NCBI GenBank assembly: GCA_020072585.1
Contig: JAIQGL010000001.1
Span: 336,310 to 400,309, forward strand
Length of the DNA stretch: 64,000 bases
Reading direction: 5' to 3'
DNA from: Terriglobia bacterium
GTDB lineage: Bacteria; Acidobacteriota; Terriglobia; Terriglobales; Acidobacteriaceae
This document shows, in pieces, positions 62,519 to 64,000 of this stretch; position 1 is the first letter of the stretch, and each line of letters begins with the position of its first letter. The notes under the pieces were generated by a model. It saw only the letters and a program-made list of their open reading frames with translations. It did not search any database and had not been told where the DNA came from. A program made the position numbers and the translations under genes.

Positions 62519-62977
62519 ATGCCTGCCGCCAAACGCGCCACAAACGGATCTCCGCAAAAAAAGAAGTCTATCGGGCCAAAGATTACAAAAGCCGCCAAGC
62601 CTGATTTTGCCGCTATCTTTACCGCGCTGCGCCAGGTCCTTGATCCATTCCGGAAGGAATTGGCGGTGCAGACGGACAAGCCGGGTAACTTTCACACGGA
62701 GATTCCTTCCCTCATCCATCGCGGCAAGCCGCTCTATTTTGCCGGCATACGTACCGGCAAGAATTACGTGAGCTTTTATCTGATGCCGATGTATAACTGC
62801 ATGGAATTGCATAAGGGCATGTCGCCGGCATTGAAGAAGCGCATGCAGGGCAAGGCCTGCTTCAACTTTACCGCCATCCACCAGGATTGCTTTGCCGAAC
62901 TTGGCCAGCTTACCGGGGCAGGCCTGAAAATATTTAAGAGCGAGAAGTTCCGTGAGAGTATCCAAAAGATGCAATAA
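62519..62977 (+). CDS. DUF1801-like protein
   Basis: The product is 152 residues from ATG 62519; the open frame extends upstream through the terminator, which is rejected. A Lys-rich N-terminus (about 1-28) precedes a compact domain with YFAGIRTGKNYVSFYLMPMY, then KGMSPALKKRMQGKACFNF, as in DUF1801/YdhG-type proteins. The function is unknown. It is followed after nine bases by a DinB gene and then a DUF503 gene, probably one operon. Confidence 0.78.
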   Translation: MPAAKRATNGSPQKKKSIGPKITKAAKPDFAAIFTALRQVLDPFRKELAVQTDKPGNFHTEIPSLIHRGKPLYFAGIRTGKNYVSFYLMPMYNCMELHKGMSPALKKRMQGKACFNFTAIHQDCFAELGQLTGAGLKIFKSEKFRESIQKMQ

Positions 62978-62986
62978 ATACATCGT

Positions 62987-63505
62987 ATGGAAATCACCAG
63001 CACCCGCGAATTTCTGGATTACTTTGAGAAGGTCCGCCAGCGCACCCTGAAAGTGATCGCCTGTATTCCGCCGGAAAAATACGACTGGCGCTATGCCGAG
63101 GGCAAGTTCAGCTTTGCCGACATCATCCGCCATCTGGCTACCATTGAACGCTACATGTACGCGGAAAACGCCCAGCTCAAGCCCAGCCGCTATCCCGGTC
63201 ACGGCCCGGACCTGGCATATGGAACGCAGCTGGCCGACGGGCCGGAGAATGTCCTGGCCTTCTTCCACCAGATGCATCAGGAGTCCGTGGCGATCTTCAG
63301 CCGCCTCTCCGCGGAAGACTTGCAGAAGAAATGCGTGACCCCCGGCAATGTCTCCATTACGGTATGGAAGTGGCTGCGCGCCATGGTGGAGCATGAGGTC
63401 CACCACCGTGCCCAGATGTATATTTACCTGGGAATGCTGGGGATACCCACTCCTCCGCTTTACGGGCTTACGTCAGAGGAAGTAAAGTCCCGCAGCGGCA
63501 ACTGA
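62987..63505 (+). CDS. DinB-family protein
   Basis: The product is 172 residues. It is a four-helix bundle with the metal-type histidines FADIIRHLATIERYMY (His near 49) and VEHEVHHRAQMYIYLGMLG near the C-terminus, a complete DinB motif set. Members are thiol transferases or damage-inducible proteins of unknown chemistry. It is closer to the canonical family than the protein at 22359. It lies in a tight cluster with the DUF1801-like gene before it and the DUF503 gene five bases after. Confidence 0.88.
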   Translation: MEITSTREFLDYFEKVRQRTLKVIACIPPEKYDWRYAEGKFSFADIIRHLATIERYMYAENAQLKPSRYPGHGPDLAYGTQLADGPENVLAFFHQMHQESVAIFSRLSAEDLQKKCVTPGNVSITVWKWLRAMVEHEVHHRAQMYIYLGMLGIPTPPLYGLTSEEVKSRSGN

Positions 63506-63510
63506 TCAGG

Positions 63511-63807
63511 ATGCCAATTGCCTACCTAACGCTGGAACTGCGGATTGAAGGCGCGCACTCGCTCAAAGACAAACGTCAGGTGGTGCGGAGCATCAAGGAC
63601 CGCTTGCGCAACTCCTTCAATATCTCCATTGCTGAAATTCAGGTCACCGATCTGTGGCAGCGCGCCACGTTGGGCGCTGTCAGCATCTCAGACTCGCGCG
63701 ACTACCTGGCCGGCCTGATGCAGAACGTGGAGCGTGCCGCCGTGCGTCTGGCCAATAACGTTGGTGCAGAGGTGGTGGATTCGTTCATGGATTATCTGGA
63801 AGAGTGA
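63511..63807 (+). CDS. DUF503 family protein
   Basis: The product is 98 residues. The family block (LRIEGAHSLKDKRQVVRSIK, then DRLRNSFNISIAEI) and the following DLWQRATLGAVSISDSRDYL are the DUF503 (YlxP-like) signature. YlxP-type proteins often sit next to rbfA/infB in ribosome-maturation operons, but here the neighbours are DinB and DUF1801 genes. It is a small cytoplasmic ferredoxin-like fold. Confidence in the family is high; function is unknown. Confidence 0.92.
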   Translation: MPIAYLTLELRIEGAHSLKDKRQVVRSIKDRLRNSFNISIAEIQVTDLWQRATLGAVSISDSRDYLAGLMQNVERAAVRLANNVGAEVVDSFMDYLEE

Positions 63808-63906
63808 GTCTCGCGGGGCGCCGTTACGGTGTTCCACCCATCCGGCCTTGGCTGTTCTCCATGCCTCCCATGAATAATGTCCACTCAAAAGTTGTTTTGG
63901 CTGGTT

Positions 63907-64000
63907 TTAGGCAGCCAGGGTAAAGCTGGGAAAATCTTCGAAGACCCACTGGTTTTTCAGAGTATCGTAGACGATTTTGACCAGCTTTCTTGCCAGAGCG
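63907..64000 (-). mobile_element. IS110-type transposase, 3' end (cut by window edge)
   Basis: The reverse strand reads 30 residues into a TAA at 63909-63907: ALARKLVKIVYDTLKNQWVF, then EDFPSFTLAA. This C-terminal WVFEDFPxFxLAA pattern matches IS110-family transposases as I know them. Only the last 93 bases are in the window. It lies 100 bases after the DUF503 gene and shows that an insertion sequence starts or ends here. Confidence 0.65.

Noticed and set aside
62318..63406. Minus-strand frame of 362 residues
   Set aside because: Antisense to the DUF1801 and DinB genes; no recognisable domain.
1..64000. tRNA, rRNA, CRISPR array or replication origin
   Set aside because: No T-loop/acceptor pattern, rRNA core sequence, regularly spaced repeats or DnaA-box cluster was found by reading.

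Overview
The window looks like a piece of an acidobacterial chromosome (class Terriglobia, Koribacter/soil type). This is an inference from gene content, not from a search. The supporting signs are an Oar-type TonB receptor with an N-terminal carboxypeptidase-regulatory domain, a VWFA-related acidobacterial-type protein, a winged-helix/TM/PD40 propeller regulator, a non-sporulation S55 (SpoIVB-like) peptidase, a DUF6599-type protein, futalosine-route menaquinone biosynthesis and generally GC-rich coding DNA. No rRNA, tRNA or CRISPR array was seen.

Layout. 1-3.1 kb: the 5' end of an RND-type membrane-fusion protein, a small membrane protein, pgeF and an endonuclease/exonuclease/phosphatase protein. 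3.3-12.1 kb: a gas-vesicle locus with all genes on the plus strand. It starts with a tandem ArsA/Get3-like ATPase that overlaps a gvpF/L gene, continues through a GvpA-family minor protein, a second gvpF/L and gvpK, and restarts at a near-consensus promoter with gvpJ and gvpA. A PAS histidine kinase and a stand-alone receiver follow, then a third gvpF/L and gvpG. No gvpN is visible. A hairpin terminator separates the locus from a convergent TonB-receptor gene (12.3-15.4 kb).

15.9-30.5 kb is mostly housekeeping: a VOC protein, mqnE, purB, a marR-CLC channel operon, glutaredoxin, DinB, FKBP isomerase, clpC, a lolCD-type lipoprotein exporter, an ICMT-like methyltransferase and a HAD hydrolase. 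30.5-46.9 kb holds secreted or envelope proteins (aspartyl protease, propeller regulator, DUF885 peptidase, a two-part propeller protein, S55 peptidase, VWFA protein), queE, a ZIP transporter, ychF and a MoxR ATPase. Three copies of one inverted-repeat (REP/MITE-like) element lie here.

47-64 kb: an SseB-like protein, a double-domain KaiC-like ATPase overlapping a soluble histidine kinase with a degenerate receiver, htpX, and a Spy/CpxR/CpxA-like envelope-stress set. These are followed by a BrkB/YihY membrane protein, an unlisted 36-residue membrane peptide, ispG, a YdjM-like protein, a DUF6599-type protein and a candidate small RNA. The window ends with a DUF4287/DUF5655 protein, a di-heme cytochrome c, DUF1801, DinB and DUF503 proteins, and the 3' end of an IS110-type transposase cut by the right edge.

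The most unusual system is the gas-vesicle locus. It combines a fused ArsA/Get3-type ATPase, a built-in two-component pair and basic terminal tails on three vesicle proteins, and it lacks a visible gvpN.
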